64,000 nt of DNA. It comes from Aurifilum marmelostoma. Its lineage: Eukaryota > Ascomycota > Sordariomycetes > Diaporthales > Cryphonectriaceae. The notes below the pieces were generated by a model. That model was not told the origin of the DNA and ran no database searches. It was given only the letters and a program-made list of their open reading frames with translations. The position numbers and the translations under genes were made by a program. This document shows positions 22,740 through 35,045 of the stretch, piece after piece (the stretch's first letter is position 1; each line of letters opens with the position of its first letter). Location: positions 2,418,001-2,482,000 of the forward strand of contig JAMXSV010000003.1 of assembly GCA_027559495.1 (NCBI GenBank). Direction: 5' to 3'.

Positions 22740-25412
22740 TCACAGTCCGTCCAGGGAGAAATCTCCCTTGAACCCCTCGTTGAGGAGTATCGCCGCCACA
22801 CGGTGCCGCTGGAGTGGCATTTCTGCCGAGGTGTATGTGGATGGGTCGATGCCCAATCCAACGCAGACTCCGTTGGTGATGGTGTGGACGCCACAGTCGT
22901 CCGAGTTGGACTGCTGTGGCGAGGCCACGGACTTGAGAGTCCACTCGCTCTCAACAAAGGCATCATCGAGGATGCCGCGCACCCACTGGCGGGCCTTGTC
23001 CTTCAGGCGGGAGTTTCCAGCCTGGTTTAGGGAGTCCAGGTGGAAGATCTCCCGGTGCTTGGGCCTGATGACCACGAGGGTCCAGTGCCTCCCCTGGCAG
23101 ATTGGCACCAGGATTGTCTCAATCTCGAGGAAGTTATCCTTCCTGATGCCTGCCCGGCGCATCATGCGCTCTGTGATGGGCCTATCCTCGGCAAGGTTCT
23201 TGCCGACAAACGAGTTGAACACCTGGATCTTGGGCGTCTGCAGGCGGGTGTTCTTAATGCCCACCTTCTGGTTGACGTAGTTTCCGAGGTGCAACAGCGT
23301 GGCGTTGACGATCTCGTCATTGAGCCACTGGTTCCGGGGGACGACGGTCTCGAAGTCCTTCCTTTGGAGGGAGATGCCCTCCGGCGTCTTGGCCAGCTCT
23401 GCGTTGCTACGGGCGCGCAGGGTGTTGCTGACCCTCTCGGACCATCCGGCAGGGAGTTCGGGGATGATCGAGTCGTGGGGCTGACGAAGCTGACCGGAGG
23501 CGGCAAGACGCTCTTCCTCCTCCCGCAGGCGTGCTTGCTCGGCAGCACGAAGCTCCTCCTCGGCGCGACGGGATTCCTCTTCGGCTCGGCGACGTTCCTC
23601 CTCGGCCTGCCTGATCGCCTCTTCCTCGATACGGCGCTGCTCCTCGGCCTTCCTGCGCTCCTCGTCCTCCTCGCGCTTCTTCGCGGCCACCTCCTCGCGC
23701 TCGGTCTGGTACTTGGCTTCAGCGATGAGCTGCACTCGTAGGTCGAGCTCGTCTTGCTTCTCTCGGCTAATGGTGAGATCCGCAGGGGTGCCAAAGATAC
23801 CCTCGCTGTCCCTGGCGAAGAAGTCGTCGACGCTCTCGTACTTGACCCTGCGCAGGTTTTCCGAGACTTTCCAGGAAGCATGTTCCGCATCCCAATCGTG
23901 CTCTTTCTCGACGGCCTTCTGGGCTTCACGTCGAGCGCGTGCCTCGGCAGACTGCGACGCGATCTGCTCAGCCTCGGCGGCAGCGGCATCGGCAGCGGCA
24001 TTTTGGGCGGCGTAGATCTCGGGGAGCTCCGTCTTGAGCTTGTGGGACTTCAGGCTCGGGTCAATCTTCTGGACGGGCTGGTTATTCGAAGGGACGTAGA
24101 AGGCGACCTGGCCGGGCATAAAGGTCGCGCTCTTCTTGGTGGTGAGAAAGGCACCTCCTTCCTTTCGGAGGGCCGGCTTGTGGGCACGGGCTTGGCCCTG
24201 CGCATCGTAGACGATATCGTTCTTCTGCATCGCGCGGCGATGAGGCGTATCGTAATCTTGAATGGTGACATTCTTACTGGGGCTGGGGTGGAAATCGTCC
24301 CACAGCCTGACCGGTTGGAAGTCGCGCATAGCGACACTGTCAAAGAGAAGTTCGTCCATACCGCTGCCGGGATATGCACCGGGTATCTTCTCATACTTGC
24401 CAGGCCAGTCCACATAGCTCGGAGGAAGCTGGTCCCTGCGGATGGCGTCAAAATCGGCGATGATACCGGCAAATGTGTGGGTCGGGAACATCTGGTCATA
24501 GAGATCGCGGTGGGACATGATGAACTCGAGACAGCGAATGGTCCCCATCATTCGCTCGCGCTCCAGCAGGGGATCGCTACCGAGCTTCTTATACGGGACC
24601 TTCAAGGGTCCATACGGCTTTAATCCAAGCTTCTTGTAGGTCTTGATGCGGCAATCGACGTGGTAGGTGTCGTTGTGGACGGTCGAGAAATTCTCGAGGC
24701 GACTTATCAGCCGCGTACCGGCGCTGACAAAGGCTTTGTTGTCATTGCGCTCCTCCGTCTGCATCATGTAATTGTGAAGGAGAATGCTCAGGGTCTGGTC
24801 CTTGCCAGTAACCCGCAGGGCGGTGACGACAGACGCGGGAAGGTTGCGAGGGTCGATGGGGAGATGGATGTCGCGGAACTGGACGAAGCGATTGTGCTTA
24901 ATGCCCTCGAGAATGCCAGTGATAAACTTGGCGACGAGAGTGTGGTTACGGACGCCGAGATAGGCGAGGGGGTCCTTGGTCCAGCAAAACTCACTGTCAG
25001 GGAGAGTCTTGAGGTAGTCGACAGGAAGGGTGTTGGTGAGCTTCGCTTTGGACGTGGCGGTCTCGGGGTCGATGGGGAGGCGCTTGAAGCGCTTGAAGAT
25101 GAGGCCATCGTCGGTAGTCTGTTTGGTCTCGACCCAGGCGGCGAAAATGCGGTCGCGACCGGTGTAGATGGTATCAGCGGCGCGTTTGACACCGCGGTGA
25201 ATGCCTCCAGCGACAGCAGCGACAGCAGGGTCGATCTTAGGACCCAGGTTCTTGGTGTAAAAGCTGGAGACGGGGCTGACGCGTGGTGAAGTAGGAATTG
25301 AGGCAGGGGCATCGGACATGATGACATCTCCAGTGCTGTCGACCCGAGGGGAGCGAGGAGAGTCACGATTGCCGCGGGGGACACCCGTAGCCTGAATGAT
25401 CTTGCGAAACAT
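22740..25412 (-). CDS. ULP1: Ulp1-type SUMO-specific cysteine protease (peptidase C48)
   Basis: Single-exon gene, 890 residues. Ulp1/SENP enzymes process the SUMO precursor and remove SUMO from targets, mainly at the nuclear envelope. The C-terminal catalytic domain (about residues 690-880) shows the full triad and oxyanion residue: His776 in GRHWTLVV, Asp793 in FHLDSLNQ, Gln834 and Cys840 in PQQSNSDDCGVH. This matches the spacing in yeast Ulp1. In front lies a long Glu/Arg-rich coiled coil (about residues 560-680, repeated EEE/RRAEEE blocks). The N-terminal 500 residues contain a region that may direct nuclear-pore association, as in yeast, though no specific motif proves it. Start: ATG at 25412, the first in a conserved-looking N-terminus. 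The frame stays open 78 codons further upstream with low-complexity sequence, taken as leader. The ATG lies in an AAC-ATG context. Confidence 0.93.
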   Translation of the reverse strand: MFRKIIQATGVPRGNRDSPRSPRVDSTGDVIMSDAPASIPTSPRVSPVSSFYTKNLGPKIDPAVAAVAGGIHRGVKRAADTIYTGRDRIFAAWVETKQTTDDGLIFKRFKRLPIDPETATSKAKLTNTLPVDYLKTLPDSEFCWTKDPLAYLGVRNHTLVAKFITGILEGIKHNRFVQFRDIHLPIDPRNLPASVVTALRVTGKDQTLSILLHNYMMQTEERNDNKAFVSAGTRLISRLENFSTVHNDTYHVDCRIKTYKKLGLKPYGPLKVPYKKLGSDPLLERERMMGTIRCLEFIMSHRDLYDQMFPTHTFAGIIADFDAIRRDQLPPSYVDWPGKYEKIPGAYPGSGMDELLFDSVAMRDFQPVRLWDDFHPSPSKNVTIQDYDTPHRRAMQKNDIVYDAQGQARAHKPALRKEGGAFLTTKKSATFMPGQVAFYVPSNNQPVQKIDPSLKSHKLKTELPEIYAAQNAAADAAAAEAEQIASQSAEARARREAQKAVEKEHDWDAEHASWKVSENLRRVKYESVDDFFARDSEGIFGTPADLTISREKQDELDLRVQLIAEAKYQTEREEVAAKKREEDEERRKAEEQRRIEEEAIRQAEEERRRAEEESRRAEEELRAAEQARLREEEERLAASGQLRQPHDSIIPELPAGWSERVSNTLRARSNAELAKTPEGISLQRKDFETVVPRNQWLNDEIVNATLLHLGNYVNQKVGIKNTRLQTPKIQVFNSFVGKNLAEDRPITERMMRRAGIRKDNFLEIETILVPICQGRHWTLVVIRPKHREIFHLDSLNQAGNSRLKDKARQWVRGILDDAFVESEWTLKSVASPQQSNSDDCGVHTITNGVCVGLGIDPSTYTSAEMPLQRHRVAAILLNEGFKGDFSLDGL

Positions 25413-27750
25413 TGTCAGAGATGAATGGCTCTTGCCGTTGACGATGATGAAGTAGAAGTAGAAGAGGGGACGTTGAAAAGGTAGGCGTGTGTGACGATGA
25501 GAGAAATGAAATGACGAGGGAAAGAAAGCGCGTGTGCGTTGATGAAGGGCGCCTGGTTGCAGGTGCGAGCGTGCGGGTGCGCGATTGGGTTTGTTATGTT
25601 CGACTGAGAAGCGAAAGCTCGTCAGGTGCTTGCTGTTGCTGATCAAGTGCTTGTCCAGTGCTTGCTAATGCTTGAGGTTGCTTGCAGTTGCAGATGGAGT
25701 GGCAGTTGGCAGATGGCAGTACAGTTTGACGTATCTCGATTCTCACGATGTTGTGTGGAGAAAGAGAGGAAAGAAGAGCGAGAGGGAAGGAGAGAAAACG
25801 CAAGGTGGTCTTGGGTTTTGAAACAACAAGAACGAACGCGAACTGCTGTGGAAGCATGTGATGATAGCGCCAAAGCAAGCCAGATGACGCGTTGCTTCAC
25901 TGTCGCTCAACACGCGCAGGCGAGCGCCATAGCAACCAGCAACAAACGCGACCTCACGATCGCCTCACATGCTTGGACCCACACCCAGACCATACCATCC
26001 ACAGAACGCACCAAGCTCAACAGGCCGCAACGGTCCCGCGCCATACACCTTAGCCCTACACAGAAGCCGCCCTCATTATCTTGGAGGGGTCGATCATCTC
26101 GAGAAAGGGACATGAACCCAGATATCGGGGTGTAGTAATCGACGCGACCAGGACAGAGCCGAGGTCTGGCATGCACTTGCAGCACCACATCCTTCCTCCA
26201 ACGCAAACACAGAAGTTGCGCCCTCCTCCCCACCATTTTCTCTCTTCAGCACCACAAGAGAAAGACTGATTATAACGTACCACAGATCGACCTTGATTCT
26301 TCCTCCTGTCGCTAGCCCCCATCACGAATTTCACCCTCACCCACGGCGTTTGCAACCAGAACCAGGAATATCTCACACAGCCCAAGACCAACTTGGGGGG
26401 CAGGATACTGGTTCTGCTACACAGGCAACAGTCAGGACAATTTCATCAGTTTCCTGAACTGAAACGTGCCTATCATTTGCCATTCACTACCAGGGCCATA
26501 TACTTGGCAACATCACCCAGGTCTTTTGACGCTGGTGTCCCTAAGAGGAAAGCAAAGGGGCTGGGGTAGAGGGATCGAGGAAAACGCCAGCGCGGTGGCC
26601 GTCGGGAGGGAAATGTATCTAAAGAATGGGATAGTTATCTAGCCGTTGGGGATCAGAAGCCTCATATTCAGGTCTCGATGAGGAGAAGGCGCAGACTGTG
26701 AGCCGGGCAGGGGTGATTGTGGTAGGCGAAGGGCCAGCGTACAGGCCAGTATGTTTGGGTAGGTGTGAGGTTGGTATGTCGTCGAGCTTAAGGATTTTCC
26801 GCGCCGGGCGCACCCACCAGCCTGGGTCTGCGTGCTGACAGGCCCTGGGCCTTTAAATACGCCTGAGCCTAAACCCAGGCCCCGTTTGCTTCTAGGGCCC
26901 AAACAAGCACTGACCAGCAGCGCCCTTGCTTTTTGGGTCTAGCTCAGTCTGGCCGTTTTCTGCATAGTACTTAACGCGTCAGCCTTACCCGCGACAAGCT
27001 GCGGTTGACAGACCAACAATTTGTTGACTTTTGATAACATCGCTGTTCTTTCTCTTTCTCTCTCTCTCTCTCTCGCTAATCACCGTTCAGATTCAATCAA
27101 AATAAATGTCCGAGGATGAGTTCTCAAGACTTTTGCATAGCATGTGGATAGATTGAGAGGATATACGTATACATACGAAAAAACCACCAGGTACATCAAT
27201 CAGCTGTGTCCTTTGCTCTTCAACAAAGATGGCCTTCTGTTGTGGCTTGTGCAGGGGTACATACAAAGGACAGCTGTCATCCAGAGCTTGTGTTGATTGT
27301 GGTTTGATGTCTGTGCTTCTAGCAAGCTTATCAGCAATTTTCTTCTATTTTACCTATGACTAGACAGTATGTGACCATGTACCTTATACGCCAGTACATA
27401 GGGACCTTCTACCTTGGAGGGGCAGGCATGAGCGGCAGGAGGGAAGCGCCTTCCCAAGCTGCTGTGAATGGGCCCCCTCAGTGAGTCCCGCCATCGTAAC
27501 CACAGTTATACCCAGGCAGCTCACCAAAGTACAGACACAAGACAAGGACGACAATATATATGTATGATACATACTATATACACATATCAAGATGTGCCAA
27601 AGCAGGGCCTGATATCCCTGCATGGAATGCTGCCCACTGTCACCGTAATGATGGTGGATGGCACATAGAAATAGTACATGTTCTCCTCTCTCGATTCGAC
27701 CAAGGCGAGCCAACAGCACTCGACAGAGCACCGCCGTCTTGTTCCTTCCA
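25413..27750. other. Upstream region of ULP1 and spacer before the monooxygenase
   Basis: No gene recognised. Its left part (to about 26400) is the probable ULP1 promoter and leader. A (TC)n tract lies at 27055-27074. Open frames of up to 170 codons show no family features and overlap each other on opposite strands. Confidence 0.5.
27055..27074. repeat. (TC)n microsatellite
   Basis: About ten TC units in intergenic DNA between ULP1 and the phenol monooxygenase gene. Confidence 0.85.
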
Positions 27751-30004
27751 TCACAGTTGAGACGGAGTGACTCCCACCTGCTTGGTGCAAAAGGTGGAAA
27801 AATACTGGTTGAGAGCATCCACCGTGCCGCTTCCCTCTGCCAGCGACACCACAATGCCGACGTATCCATCCGGCCTCACCACAACGACACCGCCCTGATC
27901 CTCATCGAAACCCATCTTGGCGTGAGCCGATGCCTTTGCCTCGGGCACCCGCCGGTCCCACCGGTCGTCTGCGTATACGTGGTTACGGTAGCGAGCCAGG
28001 AGCTCTGGGACATCGCGGCTGATCTCGATACTGGTGCGCGGCGCGGCGAGGACAGTGCAGATTGTGAAGAAGAGGCTGTGTGGGTTGTCCTGCTCGTGGT
28101 GCGAGACCGTGTTGATGTCTGGCCTAGCATATGAGGCGTAGAACGAACCCCGGCGGGCGAGGCCGTGGGCGAAGTCGTTGAGTGCCTGGCTAGTGGCGGA
28201 GGGCTTGCCTGCCAGCACGAAGAGCCGGAAGGATCCGTTCAGGGGGATTTGCTGCTCGAGGTGCACGACGTTGGCATCGACAACCCGTGTCACGTCGGCG
28301 TTGATCAGCAGCCGACCGGTCCTCAGCTTGGTACCCTCGGGCTGCACCAGCTGCGACTGCACCGGATGTGCTGGCGACCAGTTGAGTGCGTTGGGTCCGT
28401 ATTTAACGCCGTACCCGCTGGTGAACTCGCACGACTCCTTAAAAGTCCTGACGAAGTCATTGTCCTCGGCTGGGTTGCCTCCCTGTATTCCAGAGGCCGC
28501 CTCGACCTCGCTGGCCGCAGGTGGCCGCTGGGAGAACAACTTGGCATACTTGTTGTCAAACGACAGCAGCGTCTCCGCCACCTCTTTCCGCTCCGGCTCA
28601 TACGTCTGTAGGATACTGCGGTCGGCAAACCCAGCCTCCACCGCATGTATCTTCCACGCAAGGTTCTGTGCGTCGAGGAAGGCCGTGTTCATACCCTGAC
28701 CAGCCTTGGGCTATAGCGCAGACGTCTCGTTAGCTGTGACTTCTGCATATTCCATATACACACTGGAGGGTTTTTCTCTTTTCTTCTTTCTCTTTTTGTT
28801 TGTTTTTTTTTTTTGGGGGGGGGGGCTGTCCGTGCGGCCTGGCTTACGCTGTGGGTGTGGCAGGCATCGCCGCCGAGGAAGACGCGGTGGTCTAAGGTGT
28901 AACGATCCGAGATGCCCTGGCCGATAGGGTACACAGAGTACCACTCGACAGACTCCCATTCTATCGAATAGGGCTCTAATATCCTCTTTGCGGATGTCTG
29001 AACCTCTTCGGCCGTGGCCGTCTTTCGGGGGTTCCAGTCGGGGTCCGTGGACGAGGCGATTTGAATGTACAGCCTCACGAGTCTGTTCTCTCGGGGAATA
29101 ACCATGATCGACCCGTGTGCGGAATGTATGGTGCATTTCATCTTTGTTTATTCGTCATTGTCAGTCCACTTCCTCTTTATCCTTTTCTCTGTTCAACCCT
29201 GACTCGGCACTTGCTGCAAATCGTGGATATAAGACGTACCTTGATATCTGGGAAGTCTGTCTTGACCACGCCGTCCATGACGCCCCAGACGTGTGCGATG
29301 GGATCCTTGTGCTTGATGCCGATCTTCAGCTGCTCCCGCACGAAAGACCTCGCGCCCTCACCGCTAAAGAGGTACCTGGCCCTGACGCTCTCCCGGGCGG
29401 TACCATCGATGTGCTCTAGCTGGACCTCTACTGGAAACTCTGGGTTGGCCTCTTCGTCCACACTGAAGCCCTTGATAGTCCAGGGCCGCTGGATCTTGGC
29501 TCCCCTCTTCTCGAGATCGGCGATGAAGACACGCTCGATGAGACCCTGGTGTAGAAGGGTGGTGAAGGGATACCTCGCGTCGATGAAACTCGGACAGCTA
29601 GCCCACGTGCCAGTCCGGCCGATGCCCTTGCCGTCCCGTTGAGGGTCCCAGAAGGCAACCTCGTAGACCCTCGCCGGTTTGTGGGCCATGATGGCAGACT
29701 TGAGGCCCATATTGCGCAGCAGATCAAGCGACCTTGGCTGGATGCCATCTGCGCGGCCGGTCGGGGTGGGCTCAGCCCTATTGTCGATATGCTTGACCCT
29801 GTAGCCCCATCTCACCAGGCAGGTTGACAACATAAGCCCCACGGGCCCAGCGCCGACGATCACTGGAGATATCAGGTCAGAATCAGCGACTAAATGATCA
29901 ATCAAAAGGGGAGGAGGATATCGCGAGCCACAAAATGACTTTGCGGGTACAGTACCAATATCATAGTTGGGCTGGGCCGACTGTTTTGCAGGCTGCGCTT
30001 CCAT
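27751..30004 (-). CDS. Phenol 2-monooxygenase-family FAD-dependent aromatic hydroxylase
   Basis: Predicted 641-residue flavoprotein, the usual length for this family. Exons on the minus strand are 30004-29956, 29862-29240, 29141-28848 and 28710-27751. The introns are 93, 98 and 137 nt, and all junctions keep frame. It should hydroxylate a phenolic substrate ortho to the OH group using NADPH and O2. Visible motifs: dinucleotide-binding VIVGAGPVGLMLS just after the first intron, the substrate/FAD segment GRADGIQPRSLDLLRNMG, and the second FAD motif [20 protein letters not shown], which is split by the third intron. The C-terminal 190 residues form the thioredoxin-like dimerisation domain (DEDQGGVVVVRPDGYVGIV). 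There is no signal peptide, so it is probably cytosolic. No neighbouring catechol dioxygenase, muconate enzyme or synthase is present, so the substrate could be a xenobiotic phenol, a hydroxybenzoate or a metabolite. Intron 3 carries a C11-A12 block (28803-28825). Confidence 0.92.
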
Positions 30005-32967
30005 CTCTGGGTCACCTGGACGAGAGTCTAGAAATATAGGGCGTGCACGACCAAAGGTAATTGTGCAATGCCGAAGAATTGAAAGGTATACGGAAGAAAG
30101 TCAGACGGTAGATGACGACTTCGGAGTGGAGACCGCGCAGGGTCAAAACAAAAGAAAGCACAAGTAGGTCTAAAGGAGAAATCAAGGAGTACGGTGAGAA
30201 TATCACGAATAGCTTAGTCGCTGGTGCAGACTGCGAGGTGTGGGAGACGAAAGAGGTGAGAGGTCCAAAGTACGAGGGAGTGACTCGTCTAGATTAGAGA
30301 GAAAGCTAGCCATGATCCACGACTGATATATAAGATATTATACTTTTACGTATATATCTATTCGGGAAGCGCAAGGTTCTAAGTTAGGTTATAGAGAGTA
30401 GACATGACCGAGGTGAGACGGCCGGAAGAGCAAATCGGCATCAGAACTATTGCAGGCGAGTGGGCTACGGCAAGGCAAGTCGGGATGTGTGACCCGCACT
30501 ATGGCCTCGCCAACAAGAGCAAGCCGCATCCCCGAGAGGCCTGGCGTTGCGGCTACCTCGAACGGCATCGTGCCCTGCCCGAACCATTACAGGGCACCCA
30601 TACATACATATTATTCATACAAACTAACATAGTACATGCATGGTATCATAGCACGCCAGAGCCAGGCCATGCCGGAATCAGACGCCCCATCGTGGCTGAC
30701 CGCCAGGGTCCAGCGTGACGGGAATGATCAGCAGGCTCAGATGAGGACCAATCATGACGTCTGTAGGAGGAGAGGGAGGGCGCTGTGGCGCTGTAGAGAT
30801 AGTAGTTGCTGAGATCTCGGCTGGAGCCAGGAGAATCGGAGGGAAGGGGGTGCGGGCGCGGCCAGGATGAGAGACCTCACACCTATACCCCATAGTATAC
30901 AATAGTACTGTGTGAGGAAGTTGGAGGGGGGGGGAAAGGATGTTGTGGGCCAAGTAGGGGAAGAAGAAACCCGATGGCATCATGAAGGAAGACGCTTGGC
31001 AAAGCAGAAGTGCAACAGGGCAGGTTCCTGCTAGGCATGTGGGTTCGTGTGGTTGCTCATGTGGACCCAGCAGTCACTTTTGAGGCGTCCCGGGAATTGG
31101 GGTCGGCAACCAGGGGGAGTACTCTGTGCATAAGGTATGCGAGGTTATGTGCTGAAGTGGAGTCGGTACAAGGAGAAGCAAGTGATTTGACTAGACCACA
31201 TGTCAGCACTGTGTGTAGAGATGGAAGGAGAGGGCGTCGAAGAAGCGTCAGAGGCCCAGTCCTTGACACGGATCCGTACTAATTACTTCTTACTTTACTA
31301 CTAGTGTAATGGTTAGGAGGGGTTCGAGCAGGCACGGCTACGAAAGTCGGGAAGGAAAGAGGATGCCAGACCCATTATGTAAGCCGCATCGACATCAGCC
31401 ACATGCAATACAATAGCCACCTGCATCAGCCACTCAGGCGTCAGCCACCCCTCAATTATTCTCAAGCCGCCAACATCATCACCCAACTCGATAGACCAAC
31501 CACCGTGCTCCCGATCATCAACGCTCAACCTTTATTCTCTCTGCTGACCTGCTCATCAGAACAAACCCGTTCTGATATCAGGACAGCATCTGTGACTCAG
31601 TGGACTTTGGGGGGAAGGTTCCCTTCTCAACACGATTCAACATCTCCCTACTTCTCTTTCCTCGTCTTCCTATACATACCACACATATGCTCGGTTCCTA
31701 TACACCCAGGCATGGACCCCAAGCTTGGTCTGATTCAACATCGTTGTTTTGATCCCGTTAATTGGCGTTCAGCCAGGTGATGAGTCAGGGAGAGTCGAGG
31801 GAGTGAAGAAAGGGGGAACGTAGGCAAAGAGGCTGGCTGTACAGGGCTGGAGATGCTTTCCAAGACTGATAAAGTACATCTTACTGCATGGCTGATACCA
31901 TGTCTTCTTTTCTACTTCCCTTCTTCTTCTGTTCTTTATGCGCGTGGCCACCGTCGAGTGCGGGTATCCCTCGCGCCTCGAAAAAAAATTTGGCAGGCTG
32001 TTATAAGGATCATGATGCCGCGTTACACAGACCGTGGGCAGTCGAGGGTCCGTTCTCTTGTTGTGTAATTACCACTTCCCGGCGGCAGTGAAAGAGGATA
32101 TATTCCAATCTAAAGGTAGTAGAAATGCCACATACCGATCTAGGGTCTCTCTAGACGGACTATGTACCATCATCGCCAGACTTCCGTTACATCCTGCATC
32201 TATTCCCCAAGTGGACGATGGCCATGCCTTGCTTGCTCTTGGAAAATCATCTTCATATCTCAAATAGGTAAATGATGGCGATAAATCCTCAAATAACATC
32301 AGTGTCGAAGTGCTCTAGTGGGGCACTTACATCTGCCTCAATAGCTTTATATCTCAATGTCAGACCAGCAAGACTAAGACTGTCGAGTGGCAGGACTTAG
32401 TGTCGAGTTGGAGGTTTTGTGGCTGTGAATTGCTAACCTTCTCATGTTAATTCTTTCCAGATTCCTTATATCGTCTTGATGCCCTCCAAAAAATATCTCT
32501 CTTCGCAATCATGAGTCTCCTTATCGCGGGCTGGCGCCTGATGCAACCCTGGGTGAAGCTGGACTGTTCTGGGAGGCAGGGCAGCTCAGCTGGTAGTCAT
32601 TTCTTCGCGTTTGTTTGTTTCCCCCCTCCACCAGGTCTGCAGCAGTGACCTTTCCACTCCCAACCAAGCTGTTCACGCGTCTATTGCAACAGAGCAGTAG
32701 TAGCACTCAGCTACCACTTTCCTGACACCAGTCTCTTTTTGTCCAGTATCAACCCTTGGAAGACAAAACCTTCGCGCGTGAATCTTGTCAAGAACCCAGG
32801 TCTAGATACTTCTCTCTCTATCTCTGCCGCCCCCCCCCCTCCCTCCTTTCTTCTCCTACCGTAGTGTCCAGCCCTCCTAACGGAAGCAGTTATTGCACAT
32901 CCTCCACCTCGACTAGTTTCTCGCTCGTCCTGCTTCCACAACGCGTGCCTTTCGAGCTCGTCCTGGG
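30005..32967. other. Divergent intergenic region
   Basis: Separates the leftward monooxygenase gene from the rightward gene at 32968. No coding region is recognised. An AT-rich patch lies at about 30315-30370. The last 250 bases before 32968 are pyrimidine-rich, consistent with a promoter and leader. Either end may hold promoters of the two flanking genes. Confidence 0.55.
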
Positions 32968-35045
32968 ATGAGTCTGTATGAAAGCACTCCCAGTCCGATT
33001 CGTGGGACCTTTATTCCAGTCTCGGGCTCTCAGAACCAAAAACAAAACCGACAACCTTCCCCCACGCCTCAAGGCCAGGGTGCCGACCTAGGTCTACACT
33101 TCCATCTGAATCTGACCGACTCTCAGATGGAGCGACTCGCCTCTGCGTAAGTAGATAGTCAGGACGCCGTGTTCGTGTCCTCCTCGGTGCTTCTTCTCCT
33201 TCTTTTTTCCAGCAGCTGACATGGTTTTTTTCACGCAGTCTCCCGGGTCACTACTCGCCCCAGAAGGCGAAGGCTTCTCGTTACCAGCACGACGACACCG
33301 AGACCATCCAGATCGGGATGGCGCCCAATGAGATCCCCAGGACCTCCCAGGAGACCCGTGGTCGAGGCTATCGTGATGGCGGAGGTGCTGGTGGAGCTGG
33401 CGCCGGTGCCTATGAGTCTTCTCGGTCCCGACACGGCCGGAGCAAAGGCCACCACCGAAGCGGTAGTGACAATCGCGCCTACCGCCACGAGCGCGGCCCT
33501 GACGACTTCTCCGTGTCTCGCAACCAGTCTTCGCGCTCTCGCTCCCCTGCCAAGCGCTCCAAGTCGTCCACCGACAAGGGCAACCAGGCTCAGGCTGTGC
33601 CCAAATCCCAGAGTACTGGTGGTGGGTTCGACCTGCCAGAGCGCCGCAAGACCCCGCGCCCAGCCCCCGTCGACATGGAATCTGTCCGCCAGTATGGCTC
33701 TGTCTCCAAGAAAACCGTCGTTATCGAGAGCCAGCCTGTTCATCAGTCCCAGAAGGCCACGGCCACCACCTTTGTCGCCCCATCCACTCCACCCCTTCGT
33801 CGCGTGCCCAACGTGATCAGCTCTACCCAGAGCGAGTCGTACGAGGATGACACCTGCTGTTCCTCTTCTTCTTCCTCCTACTACTCCGAGGACGACTTCG
33901 GACAGGCCCATCCCTCCTACATCAGCCCGCTCCGTGTCCGCAAGGCTGGAGGAGGCAGTGACGACAGCGCCCTGCAAGCCGCCTATGACGAATGGGTCAA
34001 GAACAACCCGCTCATGGGCTCCAACCTGAGCCACTCACCGTCTATTCACTCGCCTCAGCGCCACGGCCTAAACCCGACCGCCACAAATGGCGATCTTCGT
34101 CAAAAGGACCTGCCTCGTCCACCTCGAAACTACTCGCCACTGTCTGACTACTTGGGCAGCCACATTCAACCCGTCAGAAAGCAAATGGTTGGCACTCACG
34201 GTTGGCTGGAGCGCACAACCACCACCACCGCACCTGCCACCGTCCCCAGCAGCAAGAAGGAGAGTGGGGATATCACGGACAAGGTCGGCAACAACCACCT
34301 CCAGGAGGAGGAAGAGGGCGGCGCCCAGCCTTCTCAGCGCAAGAAGCGAGGCTTCCTCAACAACCTCATGAAGATCGCCAAAGATGTCACCACCTCCGCC
34401 ATGGACATCACGTCCTCTGCCTCTCGTAAGCCTCGCGAGCGCGACCAGCGCCCCTCACGCCTGACCGTCTCCCTAGACCCTCGTGAGCAGAGCCTCCTCT
34501 ACTGCGAGCTCGAGTTTCTTGTCACCACCGCCCTGGACGGCTACATCAACAGCCAGTTCAGCTCGGGCCGCCTTGATGCCGACAAGTACAAGAAGGTCGT
34601 CGACGGCTGGCAGCAGCGCGGCCGTCCCAAGGTCGTGGGCTTCCGCTACGACCTCGAGACCCAGCTCGACCTGATCCTGCTACACAGCGAGGACTTCCGC
34701 TTCTACGGCAAACGCGCCGGCCTGCTCGCCGCCGTCAACGGTGTGCTTGACATGATGCGTGTCGACGCCCGCGCCATCCGTATTCGAACCTTCTGCCAGC
34801 CCGACACCGTCATCGCCAAGCAGCTCCTCGATGCCCAGTCCCTCTTCAATCTTATCGGCTGCTGTGAGCAGCAGCAGATCCAGCTTGCTGAGGTCATCCA
34901 GTTCTTCAAGGTCATCCTCGAGCGCGAGCAGAACTACCGCAAAGATGTTGACGACCCCATCCGCGCTCGGCGTGGCAGTCGAGAGTACCGCGGTCGCTAT
35001 GCTGCTGACACGGGAACTGATCCTCGCTCCAGCAAGCGAATCTAG
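32968..35045 (+). CDS. Uncharacterised fungal protein, disordered N-terminus and helical C-terminal domain
   Basis: Predicted 661 residues in exons 32968-33146 and 33239-35045; the intron is 92 nt (GTAAGT...GCAG) and joins phase 2. I do not recognise the family. Residues 1-480 are low complexity: Ser/Arg/His-rich patches, a Ser-Tyr-Asp/Glu stretch near residue 265 and several KKR/KRS basic clusters. The tail, from about residue 485 to 640, is compact and non-repetitive: LYCELEFLVTTALDGYINSQ, a central VVDGWQQRGRPKVVGFRYDL segment, and a final amphipathic helix before IQFFKVILEREQNYRKD. This looks like a folded, mostly helical domain. There are no membrane segments, signal peptide or catalytic motif. 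The start codon is the first ATG in frame with the splice. It converges with the DDHD phospholipase gene downstream. Confidence 0.8.

Noticed and set aside
31303..31335. tRNA-like string (GTGTAATGGTTAG followed by GGTTCGAGC)
   Set aside because: The A-box-like and B-box-like parts are almost adjacent, leaving no room for an anticodon arm, and no acceptor stem pairs.
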